DNA from: Neurospora tetrasperma FGSC 2508
Lineage: Eukaryota; Ascomycota; Sordariomycetes; Sordariales; Sordariaceae
Assembly: GCF_000213175.1 (NCBI RefSeq)
Contig: NW_009799101.1
Span: 2,853,191-2,917,190, forward strand
Reading direction: 5' to 3'
Length of the DNA stretch: 64,000 nt
Below are positions 23,271 through 33,160 of the stretch, in pieces. The notes below the pieces were generated by a model. The model was not told the origin of the DNA, did no database searches, and saw nothing but the letters and a program-made list of their open reading frames with translations. Each line of letters opens with the position of its first letter. Positions within the stretch are counted from its first letter, which is position 1. Made by a program: the position numbers and the translations under genes.

Positions 23271-25601
23271 ATGCCCCGTCTCGAGGTCTCCGACCGCAAG
23301 GATTCTTCCTCGGCATGGACCTCTCACTCTTCTCGATCGAAATCGACAAGTGATCATGGGGATGACAGAGAAAGCGACAGAGACCGACGTCAAACAGACT
23401 ACGACCATTCCCCCGACCCCGATCCGCCCAACTGCCTCCGAGGCGAAACCTGTCGCTCTAACCCCCTTAACTTCACTGTATTCCTCGACAAAGACAAGAA
23501 CCTTCTCGTCGCATCCCACCTTCAATACTTATACGACCCCTCAAGATACCCCCACCTAATCCGTTATGACTCCAACCGACCCCTGCCTAACCTCCTCCTC
23601 CGCCTCGGGGGGACCCCCCTCCTCGTCCTCGCCGACCTCCTGCAATACCCCCCGCCCATCTCTTCCACTGTCTGCCCCCCGTCGGACTGGCTCCGCGCCC
23701 AAGCCTGGTTTTTGGATGACGACAGAAACCCCCGTCGGCACCCGGTCTTCGAGCACCCGTTCTTGACGATGGAGAGCCTGGGCACGATCCACGAGGACTT
23801 TATGATCATGTTTTCTAGAGATATCCCGCCGTGGATTATGAGGAAGATGGATAACGAGCGGCCGTATTGTGAGCTGGGGGGGCATAATCAGCTGAATCAT
23901 TATCTGTTGGGCTGGTGTTGGTTTTGGTTGCAGATGGAGGTCAGTCAGAGGGTGGATCGGGTTAGGGCGTTTTTGGTGGAGGAGGATTATGAAAAGTTGA
24001 AGGGGAAGGAGGGGACGGATTGGGAACGGGAGCGGGAGCGGATCCGAAGGGAGAGGGAAGAGAAAGAGGATGATGATGAGAATCCGTTCAAGAAGTTCGG
24101 AGTGAACAAGGTACAGGCGATCAGGGAAGCCAGGGACTTTGTGGAGCGCATGTCGGGTATTGGGGCTTTGTGGTTCCCGGACTCGGAAAAGAAGGGGAAG
24201 TTTGAAAAGTACGGGGATGTGATACCCTCCAAGCGCAAGCTTTCCGGGGAAGGGAATACCAGGGAATATTGCGTTGCTTGCAACTTGTCAGTTGTGGCGG
24301 GCAGCGGGGAGGAGGTGTTGGCGGCGCTGTTGGCGAACATGATTTCGAGAGCGCCGTGCAAGAACGAAAAAGATGTGGCGGAAGAGGATGGGGGATTGCC
24401 GAAGTTGTATCCACTGGTTGACGCGTGGATCGAGAACCTGGGTGAGGAAAGGGCAAAGGTGGTCAAGGAAAAGGCGAAGAAGCTGGCCTTGACGCTGTTT
24501 ACCATTCGGAAATATTTGAGGTGGAAAGGCGCACCTCAAGGGCGCGACAAGTGGTTGTATACGGATCTCGGGACCGATCCGTACCATCCTCATGACATGA
24601 ATTTGACGCCGAGTCCAACTATAAGGATGATGAAAGAGGAAAAGGCCGTGAAGAAGGAGTGGGAGTGTTTCTGTAAGGGTGAAGACCCTCTTGACGAGGA
24701 GAAGAAGCCTTCTTCGTCTTTATCCCGAACCAGAATCCGAGAATCCTACTCCTCCAAACACACCGTCCCCCTCTCCTTCTACAACCTAACCAACAGCCAA
24801 GTCTCACCCGCACCCACACCCAGCCGATTATTTCGTCATTACATTAACTTTGGTTCCCACAGCTACGAGATCACTGCCGCCCCAATCGCCGTCCAAGGCA
24901 CAGTCACAGTCCCAGGCACAAGCACCGCTCTCGTCCGAACCCGTGATTACCCCTCGGAAGAATGGGATTCCTACTCGAACTCGGACAGCGAATTTGATGA
25001 CGCTACCACGCTTACTTGCAATAGTTTCACCACTATCGGCACTGGCACTGGCACTGATCAGAGACTAACTAACTTCAGCAACGACGATGACGACGATGAC
25101 AACGAAATCATATCCGTCACGACATGGAGTCATCTGAGTGCTGTACCTGAAGCCTTGAATTTCGGAGGTCCAAGTAAATTTCAAAGAGAAGAAAGGGAAA
25201 CTCAGACTCAGAGCGAGAGGGAGCGATATCGGGAGGAGCGTGAGAGGTACAGACATGAGGGAGAGAGTCTGATGAGTCAGGCTCACAACTCACAAACTCC
25301 ATCTTCTGCACAGCATTTGCCCTCGGTTACAGATACTAGGGACTGGGCCGCCAATGGTGGTGATCATAATCGTGATCGTGATCGTGACCGCGAGCTTGTT
25401 GACCGCGAGCGTTATCGTCACGGCGGCAGCTCTTCCTCATCTACATCTTCTCGCAGAGGGCATCATAGCCACAGAAGAGAACGAGACAAGGATGATGAGG
25501 AGCCAACCCGAATTGCTCTGAAACTTCTGAGTATCAAAGACCATCTGCACCTGGCAAGAAAGAAACGCGGAAGTGGTTGGGAAAGAATAAAAGAAGAATA
25601 A
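23271..25601 (+). CDS. Hypothetical protein, charged tails, unknown function
   Basis: A single uninterrupted exon of 776 residues starts at an ATG in a good context (CACCAAG before it). I do not recognise the family. The N-terminus (1-60) is acidic and Asp/Arg-rich. Residues 65-230 look like a folded domain, with patterns such as LNFTVFLDKDKNLLVASHLQYLYD, LLVLADLLQYPPPIS and LNHYLLGWCWFWLQMEVSQRVDRVRAFL. A coiled-coil-like charged stretch follows (around 240-275). Residues 275-440 again look folded (IREARDFVERMSGIGALWFPDSE, EYCVACNLSVVAGSGEEVLAAL). The C-terminal third is disordered, with runs of Asp, Glu and Arg-Asp dipeptides. No signal peptide or membrane helix is seen. AATAAA-like signals overlap the stop codon. 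The gene is convergent with tRNase Z, 501 nt apart. Confidence 0.75.
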   Translation: MPRLEVSDRKDSSSAWTSHSSRSKSTSDHGDDRESDRDRRQTDYDHSPDPDPPNCLRGETCRSNPLNFTVFLDKDKNLLVASHLQYLYDPSRYPHLIRYDSNRPLPNLLLRLGGTPLLVLADLLQYPPPISSTVCPPSDWLRAQAWFLDDDRNPRRHPVFEHPFLTMESLGTIHEDFMIMFSRDIPPWIMRKMDNERPYCELGGHNQLNHYLLGWCWFWLQMEVSQRVDRVRAFLVEEDYEKLKGKEGTDWERERERIRREREEKEDDDENPFKKFGVNKVQAIREARDFVERMSGIGALWFPDSEKKGKFEKYGDVIPSKRKLSGEGNTREYCVACNLSVVAGSGEEVLAALLANMISRAPCKNEKDVAEEDGGLPKLYPLVDAWIENLGEERAKVVKEKAKKLALTLFTIRKYLRWKGAPQGRDKWLYTDLGTDPYHPHDMNLTPSPTIRMMKEEKAVKKEWECFCKGEDPLDEEKKPSSSLSRTRIRESYSSKHTVPLSFYNLTNSQVSPAPTPSRLFRHYINFGSHSYEITAAPIAVQGTVTVPGTSTALVRTRDYPSEEWDSYSNSDSEFDDATTLTCNSFTTIGTGTGTDQRLTNFSNDDDDDDNEIISVTTWSHLSAVPEALNFGGPSKFQREERETQTQSERERYREERERYRHEGESLMSQAHNSQTPSSAQHLPSVTDTRDWAANGGDHNRDRDRDRELVDRERYRHGGSSSSSTSSRRGHHSHRRERDKDDEEPTRIALKLLSIKDHLHLARKKRGSGWERIKEE

Positions 25602-26102
25602 AGGAAATGGGGAAGGGATATGTCTAGTTCTGGGTCTAAGAGGGACAAGGAGAATGATCGGCGCCAGCGGTGAGGATCTTTCATCTGTTTCTCTTTTCTT
25701 CTGTTTCTCTTTTCTTTTGTTTTTCTTTTTTTTTTGTCTCCTATGTGCGGACATGGATGTAATGAAGGGACTTTTGGGTAGATATTCTGGATGTTTTATT
25801 TGCTTACGAAGTGTAAGAGTTCAGAACCTCATAAATTATCAGTTGCCACATTATGTGATAGCTTGAACCTAACGTTAACAATCTCATATTCATCTAAGAT
25901 AGATGGATTATTTCGTTTGACATCTAATCCTTCATATACATGTTAAAGGTACCATATCTCTGTATCCAGAAACCCGGGGTATATTATCGTCGTACATCTT
26001 CATCACTCCATCTATAACCATGCAGCCTTCTATATACCTGTAACATGCCCAACCATGCCAAAGAAAACATGACCAACCTCGACATCACATGTCACATACA
26101 GA
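25602..26102. other. Convergent 3' flanks
   Basis: This 501-base gap separates the 3' ends of the 23271 gene (+) and tRNase Z (-). It contains a T-rich stretch (25690-25740) and presumably both polyadenylation regions. No gene is seen. Confidence 0.6.
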
Positions 26103-29100
26103 TCACTCCTTTGCCTCACCACCATCCTCCTCCTCATTCTCCAACTCGCCATACAACTCCCTCAGCGCCGGCAAGAACCTCTCCGCCATCTTAAACTCGC
26201 CCAACTTGATCTTCATGTAATCAAACGCATACAAAACCACCGTCCGATCCTTTTTCTCACCACTAACACTCTGCTCCTGGCCCTCCAACTCGTCCAAAAC
26301 AGGCGCCTGCATCTTCGGATACCGCTGGCTAAAATGCGTCAACAAGACCCTCCTCGCCCCCATTTTGCGACCTACATCCAACGCCTCGCTCGCAGTCGAG
26401 TGTTTCTTGGCTTTTGCTTCGCCAATCAGCTCATCATCGAACGTGCACTCGTGAATCAACAAGTGCGACCCTTTGCCGATCTGCGCGAAACAGTCCGACG
26501 GCCGACAGTCACCGGAAAAGGAGATTTTGAGACCGGACGGCCAGGTGAACACGGCGGCGGTGGCGCCGAGACAGTGGTCGACGAAACAGGCGTCAATGGA
26601 GGCGATGCCGGTTTGAGCTTCTAGGGTTGCCGCGGTGCGGAAGCTGGCGGGTTGTAAAGCGCAGAGGGTGCCCGGGAGCATGTTGAAATGGTTGTTTCCT
26701 GGTCCCAAGTCGGCCGAGGGAGGACCGGACGGGTCATCGGTGGGTTTGCGGCCTGTCCCGATGAGGGTGAGAAACTTGATGTTGGCCCAGTCGAGGGGCT
26801 CGACGTCTTTGTACTCGTGCAGGAAGCCTATGTACTTGGTTGTCGAGATGATGGTGAGCGGTTTGGGGGCCTCGTCGGCGGGGAGAGCGGCGTTGGCGGC
26901 GGCGCGGCGGGCGAGAACAGAGGGAACACCGAGGTGGTGGTCGGCGTGCAAGTGAGAGATGTAGATGGCGCGCAGATCGCGGAGGATGGCGTCGGTTTCG
27001 GCGTAGCCGTACACGCGCCGGAGCTGGCCGAGGGTGTTCTCGCCGCAGTCGAACAGATAGCTGCCGTAGCCGGGGACGCGGATGAGCGTGGCTGAGACGT
27101 TGCGGTACTTGGAGGGAAGGGCGGACCCGGTGCCGAGAGTGACGATTTCGGCGTCCCGGTTTGGAATGTCTTGCTCGGACTCGGCGACGCGGGCGGCGAA
27201 AGCAGGGTCGGATACCTTCGTTTGCGCTTCGAGCGCCAGGTTGAAGGCTTTGGCGTGGGTGGAAGTGAGCTCCTTGATCGGCTTGATGGTGTCCATGACA
27301 GCGTTGGCGAACTGGCGCTGAAATTCGACCGAAGGAGAAAGGAGTAGTCTTTCGCCGGGCTTGCCTAGCTGAGCAACAGATGCCAAGCCCGCTGGTAAGG
27401 CTTCTTCCTCGTTGTTGTGGTTGGGAATGGAGAAGCGGTCGGGATCCATCCGATGCATCATGATAGCCTTCCCAGACGCGCCCCCGAATGAGATGGTGTT
27501 GGGGTTCATTCCCTCACCGAGAACAACGTGTTTGAGGGAGCTGTGCTTCGCCATGAAATCCTTCAGGCGGGAATCATCCTTGACCTCTGGGCTAAGGATC
27601 CAGTAGAAGGCATCGATATGCTCCATGATCTCCTTGTTCTCCCACTCGGGCCTCTTGAGGAGGCTATCGAGGAGATACTCGTAGCGGACATCAACTAGAG
27701 CAAAACCGTGGCCGGGAATAGGAGGGTCCAGAACCATGTCGGGGGTAACAACGGTTCCATCCTCTGCCGCCACGCTCTCGCCCTTTGCGAGCTTGCTGAA
27801 TGTCCACTTGGGTAACCCGTATTTGAGAGCGTTCGCAGGCTGGAACTTGCCTCGACGAGCATGATTCTTGACGATGTAGCATGTGGAATCGAAGCAAGGG
27901 TCCGTGGGTGGCAACCGGTGGACAAGCGCACCAGGCCAAGGCTCCCTCACAAGTACCCTGATATCAGGAACGTTCGCGTCCCTCCCCGGCAATGGGCCCT
28001 TGTAAACTGTGATCTTGCCTTCATCGTCGCGGACAAAGATCTTGGCCGGCAGCTTGACCTTGTGTAGAGGCTGTTCTACAAGAGTGTCGGCCTTCCAGTC
28101 TGAGTCGAACATGTGCTTGATAATCGTCTGCATGAGAAGGTGGGTCTTCTCGTCATCCTCCACTCCTGCCGGCAAATCTTCCACAACCTCTCCGTCCTCT
28201 CCCTCTACCAGAGTGTCCATGACCTCGGGCTCCTCCGAAGAGTTCAGCTTCCGCTTCCGCGGGTTCTGCGAGCCGGTACTGCTGCTACGCGACCGGCTCT
28301 CCATGCCTGTGGCAACAAGAGGGATCTTCCAGACCTTGAGGTTTTCATCCTCGTAGTCAGGCTTGCTGTTCTCGGGGTTTGCGGCCCTGGGATCGGCGCG
28401 GAGCTCATGAGCATCGAGTGGGAAGCCCTTGCGGAACACGAATCGTCTGGCAGCAGCCAGCATGTGCTCAAGGTTCTTGGAGCCGTGAATCTCGATACGC
28501 TGAGGACCGCCATGGGTGATTTCTGGCTTGTTCTTTTGACGACGCAGCTTGTTCTCTTCCTCAACTGCAGTCTTTGCGCTTATGATAACATCGGCAACGG
28601 TCAAAATCATGCCCAGTAGGCCGCCCGTTGTTGCCCAGTCCGTCTTGCCCGACAGGAAGATATGCGATAGCTTTGCGGCAGGAATTTTGTTTTCGGTGAA
28701 GAGGCGCTGCGTGCCTTCGGAGAGGTGGCCGAAAACGTAACGGCGATTGTCATAGTGGACGAGGAGGCATGCGCCTGGGGTGTCGGCCGTCGGGGCGGCG
28801 ACGATCTGGACGTGGCTGCGCATGGCGCCGAACTCGGGTTTTGCAGGCGGTGGAAGAGCTTCCTTCTGTTCTGGAGCAGGAGAAGCAAGGATAAAACGAG
28901 GTCCGTCAACCTGATACGGGTAGAGCTTGATAGGGATGCGGCCGCTAAAGAAGTCCTCGGGGATCTTGGTGTGCTTCAAAAGGCCGTGATTCTTCCACTT
29001 TTGAAAGGCTCGTTGCGGCGAGAAGAGACTGTATTCGGAGAAGAGGTATCTGTTGCGAAGGAGTTCTCTAGCGACTGTCTTCGAGACCGAGTCTGGGATC

Positions 29101-29402
29101 TTGGACTTGGAAGGCCGATCTTTGCTAGGAGGCTTGACGGCGAGGCGAGTAGTGGGCTTCGCTGGGCGAAGATTCCGGGACGGAGTGGTTCTAGGATTCG
29201 AGACAGAGTCTGGCACCCGACGTATTCTTGAGCTAGTGAACACCGAGGGATCTACCGACGATTCTGGAGATCCTGTAAAATCTCTTGTGGAAAGACAACG
29301 TCTAAGCGATAGGAGCGAGGATGTGGTGGTAAAGATTCGAGTCGGCAGCACGGTTCTTATCCTCTTTGATGCGGCAGCGACTGCTAGCTTCTTGTAATGC
29401 AT
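26103..29402 (-). CDS. tRNase Z, long form (tRNA 3'-end processing endonuclease)
   Basis: An intronless minus-strand gene encoding 1099 residues from the first in-frame ATG (29402). The same frame extends upstream to 29498 but has no ATG there. The protein has the two-domain layout of ELAC2/Trz1. The C-terminal half carries the metallo-beta-lactamase motifs: PSKYRNVSATLI with the preceding GTGSAL, the zinc motif SHLHADHHLG (about residue 815), GDCRPSD, HECTFDDEL and the HST motif in KKHSTASEAL. The N-terminal half holds the degenerate, non-catalytic lactamase-like domain (KLYPYQVDGPRFILA and SHIFLSGKTDWATTGGL). The enzyme removes 3' trailers from pre-tRNAs. The first 45 residues are Arg/Ser/Thr-rich without acidic residues, like a mitochondrial presequence, so nuclear and mitochondrial pools are likely. 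A large insertion with KRKLNSSEE separates the halves. Confidence 0.93.
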   Translation of the reverse strand: MHYKKLAVAAASKRIRTVLPTRIFTTTSSLLSLRRCLSTRDFTGSPESSVDPSVFTSSRIRRVPDSVSNPRTTPSRNLRPAKPTTRLAVKPPSKDRPSKSKIPDSVSKTVARELLRNRYLFSEYSLFSPQRAFQKWKNHGLLKHTKIPEDFFSGRIPIKLYPYQVDGPRFILASPAPEQKEALPPPAKPEFGAMRSHVQIVAAPTADTPGACLLVHYDNRRYVFGHLSEGTQRLFTENKIPAAKLSHIFLSGKTDWATTGGLLGMILTVADVIISAKTAVEEENKLRRQKNKPEITHGGPQRIEIHGSKNLEHMLAAARRFVFRKGFPLDAHELRADPRAANPENSKPDYEDENLKVWKIPLVATGMESRSRSSSTGSQNPRKRKLNSSEEPEVMDTLVEGEDGEVVEDLPAGVEDDEKTHLLMQTIIKHMFDSDWKADTLVEQPLHKVKLPAKIFVRDDEGKITVYKGPLPGRDANVPDIRVLVREPWPGALVHRLPPTDPCFDSTCYIVKNHARRGKFQPANALKYGLPKWTFSKLAKGESVAAEDGTVVTPDMVLDPPIPGHGFALVDVRYEYLLDSLLKRPEWENKEIMEHIDAFYWILSPEVKDDSRLKDFMAKHSSLKHVVLGEGMNPNTISFGGASGKAIMMHRMDPDRFSIPNHNNEEEALPAGLASVAQLGKPGERLLLSPSVEFQRQFANAVMDTIKPIKELTSTHAKAFNLALEAQTKVSDPAFAARVAESEQDIPNRDAEIVTLGTGSALPSKYRNVSATLIRVPGYGSYLFDCGENTLGQLRRVYGYAETDAILRDLRAIYISHLHADHHLGVPSVLARRAAANAALPADEAPKPLTIISTTKYIGFLHEYKDVEPLDWANIKFLTLIGTGRKPTDDPSGPPSADLGPGNNHFNMLPGTLCALQPASFRTAATLEAQTGIASIDACFVDHCLGATAAVFTWPSGLKISFSGDCRPSDCFAQIGKGSHLLIHECTFDDELIGEAKAKKHSTASEALDVGRKMGARRVLLTHFSQRYPKMQAPVLDELEGQEQSVSGEKKDRTVVLYAFDYMKIKLGEFKMAERFLPALRELYGELENEEEDGGEAKE

Positions 29403-30163
29403 GGACGAGTAAGTATTTTTTATACAGTCATTTCCTCTGACCTGGGCATGTCGAGAGGGTCTCGTCGAGTGGGAAATGTATAAAACAAGTTGTGTCACCC
29501 GGCGCGTGGAGGAGTCAATCGGCGTCGCGGGAACTTTTTTTGGTGTTTAAAAGTGAAAGTTGACGTCGCGAATCTGGGCAACTTTTTTTTGCCTGCCCGA
29601 TGGAGTCACTGCACTGCTTATAGTTCAGCGCCACCGCGGGGAATTTACAGGGGAGTGGCCCAGTACGCCAGGGCTCGAGCGGGAGAGGTGCCCCTGGAAG
29701 TTCGGGGTAGGTAGGTGAGCGGCCTCAATCATCAGGGTTAGGGTTCGTTGTTAAAGCAAGAAAGGGGTTTGAATACATGTGACAAGAAGGTATACACAGT
29801 TCATTAACTATCATCTGTACAGTACGCTTTCTCCCAAATATTCCCCTTTTATTTGTGTGTATCCGACGCATACCCTCGCGTGGTTGTATGTTTAGTCTGA
29901 GGCCAACATAGCTGCAACGCTGATCACGGTAATGTATATGAATGGTGGAATATAGGTATAAATCATCCGTGTAATGTTCCATCCTATAATCGATGGGTTT
30001 CTATAGTACCACCCTCAACAGCATTGTGAGTGTCGGAGGAAGTCCTGGTTGTCAAGTTAAAAAAGAGAGAGTAATCGCAACGGAATTCAGCCGAACTGGA
30101 TGAGTCCTTACCAACTCGCTCAACCCTTCAGGAACACCGAGTCTCGCCAAGAAACCCGCCAAC
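29403..30163. promoter_or_regulatory. Divergent promoter region of tRNase Z and the GH16 gene
   Basis: The region lies between two divergently transcribed genes. It contains T-rich stretches at 29536-29590 and two tandem telomere-like TTAGGG units (29734-29747), listed separately. No gene is seen; the minus-strand frame at 29403-29498 continues tRNase Z upstream without an ATG. Confidence 0.55.
29734..29747 (+). promoter_or_regulatory. Interstitial telomere-like motif (TTAGGG)2-like
   Basis: The sequence AGGGTTAGGGTTCG contains one full and one partial unit of the fungal telomere repeat TTAGGG. Short teloboxes act as binding sites for TRF/Tbf1-like Myb proteins in promoters of translation-related genes in several eukaryotes. 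Its place about 330 bases upstream of tRNase Z would fit such a role, but two units can also occur by chance. Confidence 0.3.
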
Positions 30164-31172
30164 ATGAGGAGGTCCTTCCAACACCCCCTCACCCTTCTCC
30201 TCCAAACCATCACCATCCTCTGCCTCTTCCCATCTGCCCTCGCCTCATCCAAGACCCTTTTAATCCCCTCCACATCCTTCAACTCCACCACCACCTTCAA
30301 CACCTACTGGTCCCTCAACTACCCCTGGGGAACCGACCACAATGGCGCCGCGCGCATGTCCCCTTCCCAAGTCTCCATATCCCCCTCTGCTGACGGCACC
30401 TCAAGCACCCTCACTCTAACCGCCCACCGCGTCACCGGCCAAAAACCCGCTACCCACGGCGGCAAACAGATCCCCATCAAGTACCTATCCGGCGCCATCC
30501 ACGCCAAGCAGCACTTCACCATCACTTCTTCTTCCTCTTCTGGTGCTGGTGCAGTGTCAGGCTACGATTTCTCAGCCGAGTTCCGCGCCCCCGTTGCGAA
30601 GGGGACCTGGCCTGCGTTTTGGTTGACGGCTGTCAACGGGTGGCCGCCCGAGATTGATATGGCGGAATGGAAGGGGAGCGGCAAGATTAGCTTTAACACG
30701 TTTAATACCAGTAGTCAGGTCATGACGCGGGATGTGGTTTATGGCCCGAATGGGAGTGAGAAGGAGTGGCATAGGGTTGTGTGTGAGATTAGGAGGGATG
30801 GAAGGAATGGTGGAAAGGATGTGGAGGTGAGGTTTTGGATGGATGGGCAGCTAGTGGTAACGCAGTGGGGGAAGGGGTATGTTGGGCAGCCACTTTATTT
30901 GTGAGTTTTATCCTTTTTTTTTTCTCTTCGTTGTCGAGGTCAGGATTTTCGCGTTGTCGGTTGCTGACTGGAAGGGTAATATTGCAGGATTATCAATCTC
31001 CAGATGGAAGGGTCGTCGGGTTCGCCTGGTCCTGAAGTGGGTAAGTCAACTATAGGTCTCTTCGTTTTGGTGTTGGAAGAACCTGATCGTCTCAGCCGGT
31101 CCATTTGCTGACAGTGATACAGACACTTTGTATCAAGTCCGAAATCTTGAGGTCTGGAGCTATGGTGACTGA
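30164..31172 (+). CDS. Secreted glycoside hydrolase family 16 protein
   Basis: Three exons (30164-30900, 30988-31040, 31123-31172) give 279 residues. A signal peptide (residues 1-27: basic start, then LTLLLQTITILCLFPSALAS) directs secretion. The GH16 catalytic signature E-x-D-x-x-E appears as EIDMAE (Glu163, Asp165, Glu168) after the typical FRAPVAKGTWPAFWLT segment. The C-terminal strands QPLYLIINLQMEG and VDTLYQVRNLEVW, the latter formed by splicing the last exons, are the usual end of the beta-jelly roll. Family members cleave or rearrange beta-1,3/1,4-glucans or related polymers; the exact substrate cannot be read from the sequence. There is no GPI-anchor signal or Ser/Thr-rich tail, so it is probably released. 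Splice phases 2 and 1 agree. Confidence 0.88.
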
Positions 31173-33160
31173 GCCGTGAGAAGAGGAGTTGCCCCTTCAG
31201 CGAAGAGATGTCCAAGATCCGAGGCACGCAGATATCCTGGTATTTAGTCCGAAATGAAAACGATGGCTTTTGGTAGATGAACAACCTAACTGAAAAAAGA
31301 AAAAGACTTGTTCATCAGCGGAGGTTTTCACCCTGGCATGCCTGTCCATCGCGTGGACCGCTGTCATTCGGATGCCCAAACCCGCCGCTAAAATTAGTGT
31401 AGTGTAGCGATAGTTTGCACGCGTTCGGATAACGAAGTCTCTCCCGGAAAGCTGTCTGATCTCCAAATCCCTGAGCAAAGGTGCAGAAAAGAAAACATGG
31501 TTTGGGCACTTGTCCGACGAAATACGTGTGGTGTCGGTTGGGCAGATGAGAGGGAGCCAGATGATGATGATGCAGGTGTTGCCTCAACGGCTGTAGGGCT
31601 GAGTACCTACGCCATCTGGATATGCTGTAGTCACTTGAAGAGGAGCACATAAGCGCGGCAGAAACCTACACAACAACTGCCGGAGCGGAGATCTGACGTG
31701 CATACATACTGTTGCCCCGTCATCTGTATCTTTTTGTTCATCAGAATCTCTCAAGGAGGACTTGAACGTCGTCTTGGAATCATGGATATTTGGGGAAGTT
31801 GGGTTCCCGGACAGGCTTGGAGTCTTCCGGCATGTTGATCGCACCCTCTGTGCCGGACACGGGACCGAAAGAGAATCACTTGTTTCCTGTTTCACGTTTC
31901 TCATTGAGGTCTTGACTCTTTTTTAGCCCCCAAGCAAGACACTAAGAAATGAAGGATTTAACCTGCAGCCATCAAGGCTTCCAATCAACGACCTCTATAG
32001 AGGCGGAGAAGACGCTAGGTCCGCTGTCCAACGTTTACTACCCCGTTCGTTGTAAGTCGATAGGACCTCTCGACGATACTGCGCTGGTGGTATATGTGTT
32101 GAATCTGATTGCTCCGGAAGCCTGGAGAGAACCACAATGCCGACCAAATACAATGGAATTGTAAGGATACGGTAATGTGCCCCATGGCTAGTCTTGTCTG
32201 AATGGGATTCTTTGCGCAACCTCCCTTTGTAACGTCACTGTAATCTTCTTTCGAGCGCTGGTTCAGTCATTAGCGAGGCGTTAACCAATCAACCTGGGTT
32301 CGCCAGGCCATCGAGAAATATGACCGATCTTGTACTAAAGCCTGGTGGGGTTTAGAGCCTGGACCGGATGGTTATATATATCCTCAAATACTCAGAGACG
32401 ATACTTGGAGACAAGGAGGAGGTTGAATCAAGAAAGAAGAGGCTGAAAACAGAAGGGTGTTAGAAAGGAATTGATTGACCTGCTCATGGTTTAGTTGTCA
32501 CACTGTCAGAATTGTCTTGCAGACCACGATGATGATTGAGGCTGTGAGCTGAATGGTTTCAGGGGCGCATGCATTGATGATTCTCGAGTTTGTCGAACCA
32601 AAGTCCAATTTAGGAGCCAACAAGTCCATCAAAGTGTGGCAGGGTGCTTGGCTTCATGCATCTGAGCTGTGTGCAGTGAAAGAGCCAAGGAGAGTTGTTT
32701 TTGGGTCTTGGGGGCAGGACTGAAGTGGAAGTTTGAAGTCATCCATCACTTCCCGTCCAGTGTCTCAAGAGATACCTACAGGTAGACATAGTCTTTAACC
32801 CTCTGTCGTGGTACGCCGACAGGGCCGACTCTGTATCTTTGCTGATCGCTCCTGCCTCCCGTCTTTGGCGCCAATCTGCGCTAGGAAATCCCCTGTCATT
32901 TAGCCCACTTCAGTTCCTTTGCCTGGCTCTGTCAATCTCACCTTAACCAACTGAACTTCAACTCTACTTTCATCCATCAGTCCAGTTTGTCGATCCCGTC
33001 ATTCGTTCATACAACCTTTAGTCACTCGCTCTCGGCCTTCTGTTCATGCGTTTTTACCGTTACTACTTCACCCCTCAACATCCAACGATCCGCGATCCCA
33101 TCAGCAAACATCAATGAGTTCGTAGCACGAGAGATTCGCTTTGTTCGCTTGGCCACGGTG
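31173..33160. other. Intergenic region and leader of the membrane-protein gene
   Basis: No gene is supported between the GH16 gene and the next start. Minus-strand frames at 31197-31650 and 31584-31904 are short, overlapping and without motifs. The last 250 bases, rich in CA/TC, are a typical leader and contain two short overlapping upstream ORFs, listed separately. Confidence 0.5.
33046..33125 (+). promoter_or_regulatory. Two overlapping short upstream ORFs
   Basis: uORF1 runs from the ATG at 33046 to a TGA at 33115-33117 (23 residues). uORF2 starts at 33114, sharing ATGA with the stop of uORF1, and ends at a TAG at 33123-33125 (Met-Ser-Ser-stop). Both precede the main ATG at 33161. If the transcript leader includes them, they would reduce or regulate translation of the membrane protein through reinitiation. 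Transcript start is not known. Confidence 0.4.
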
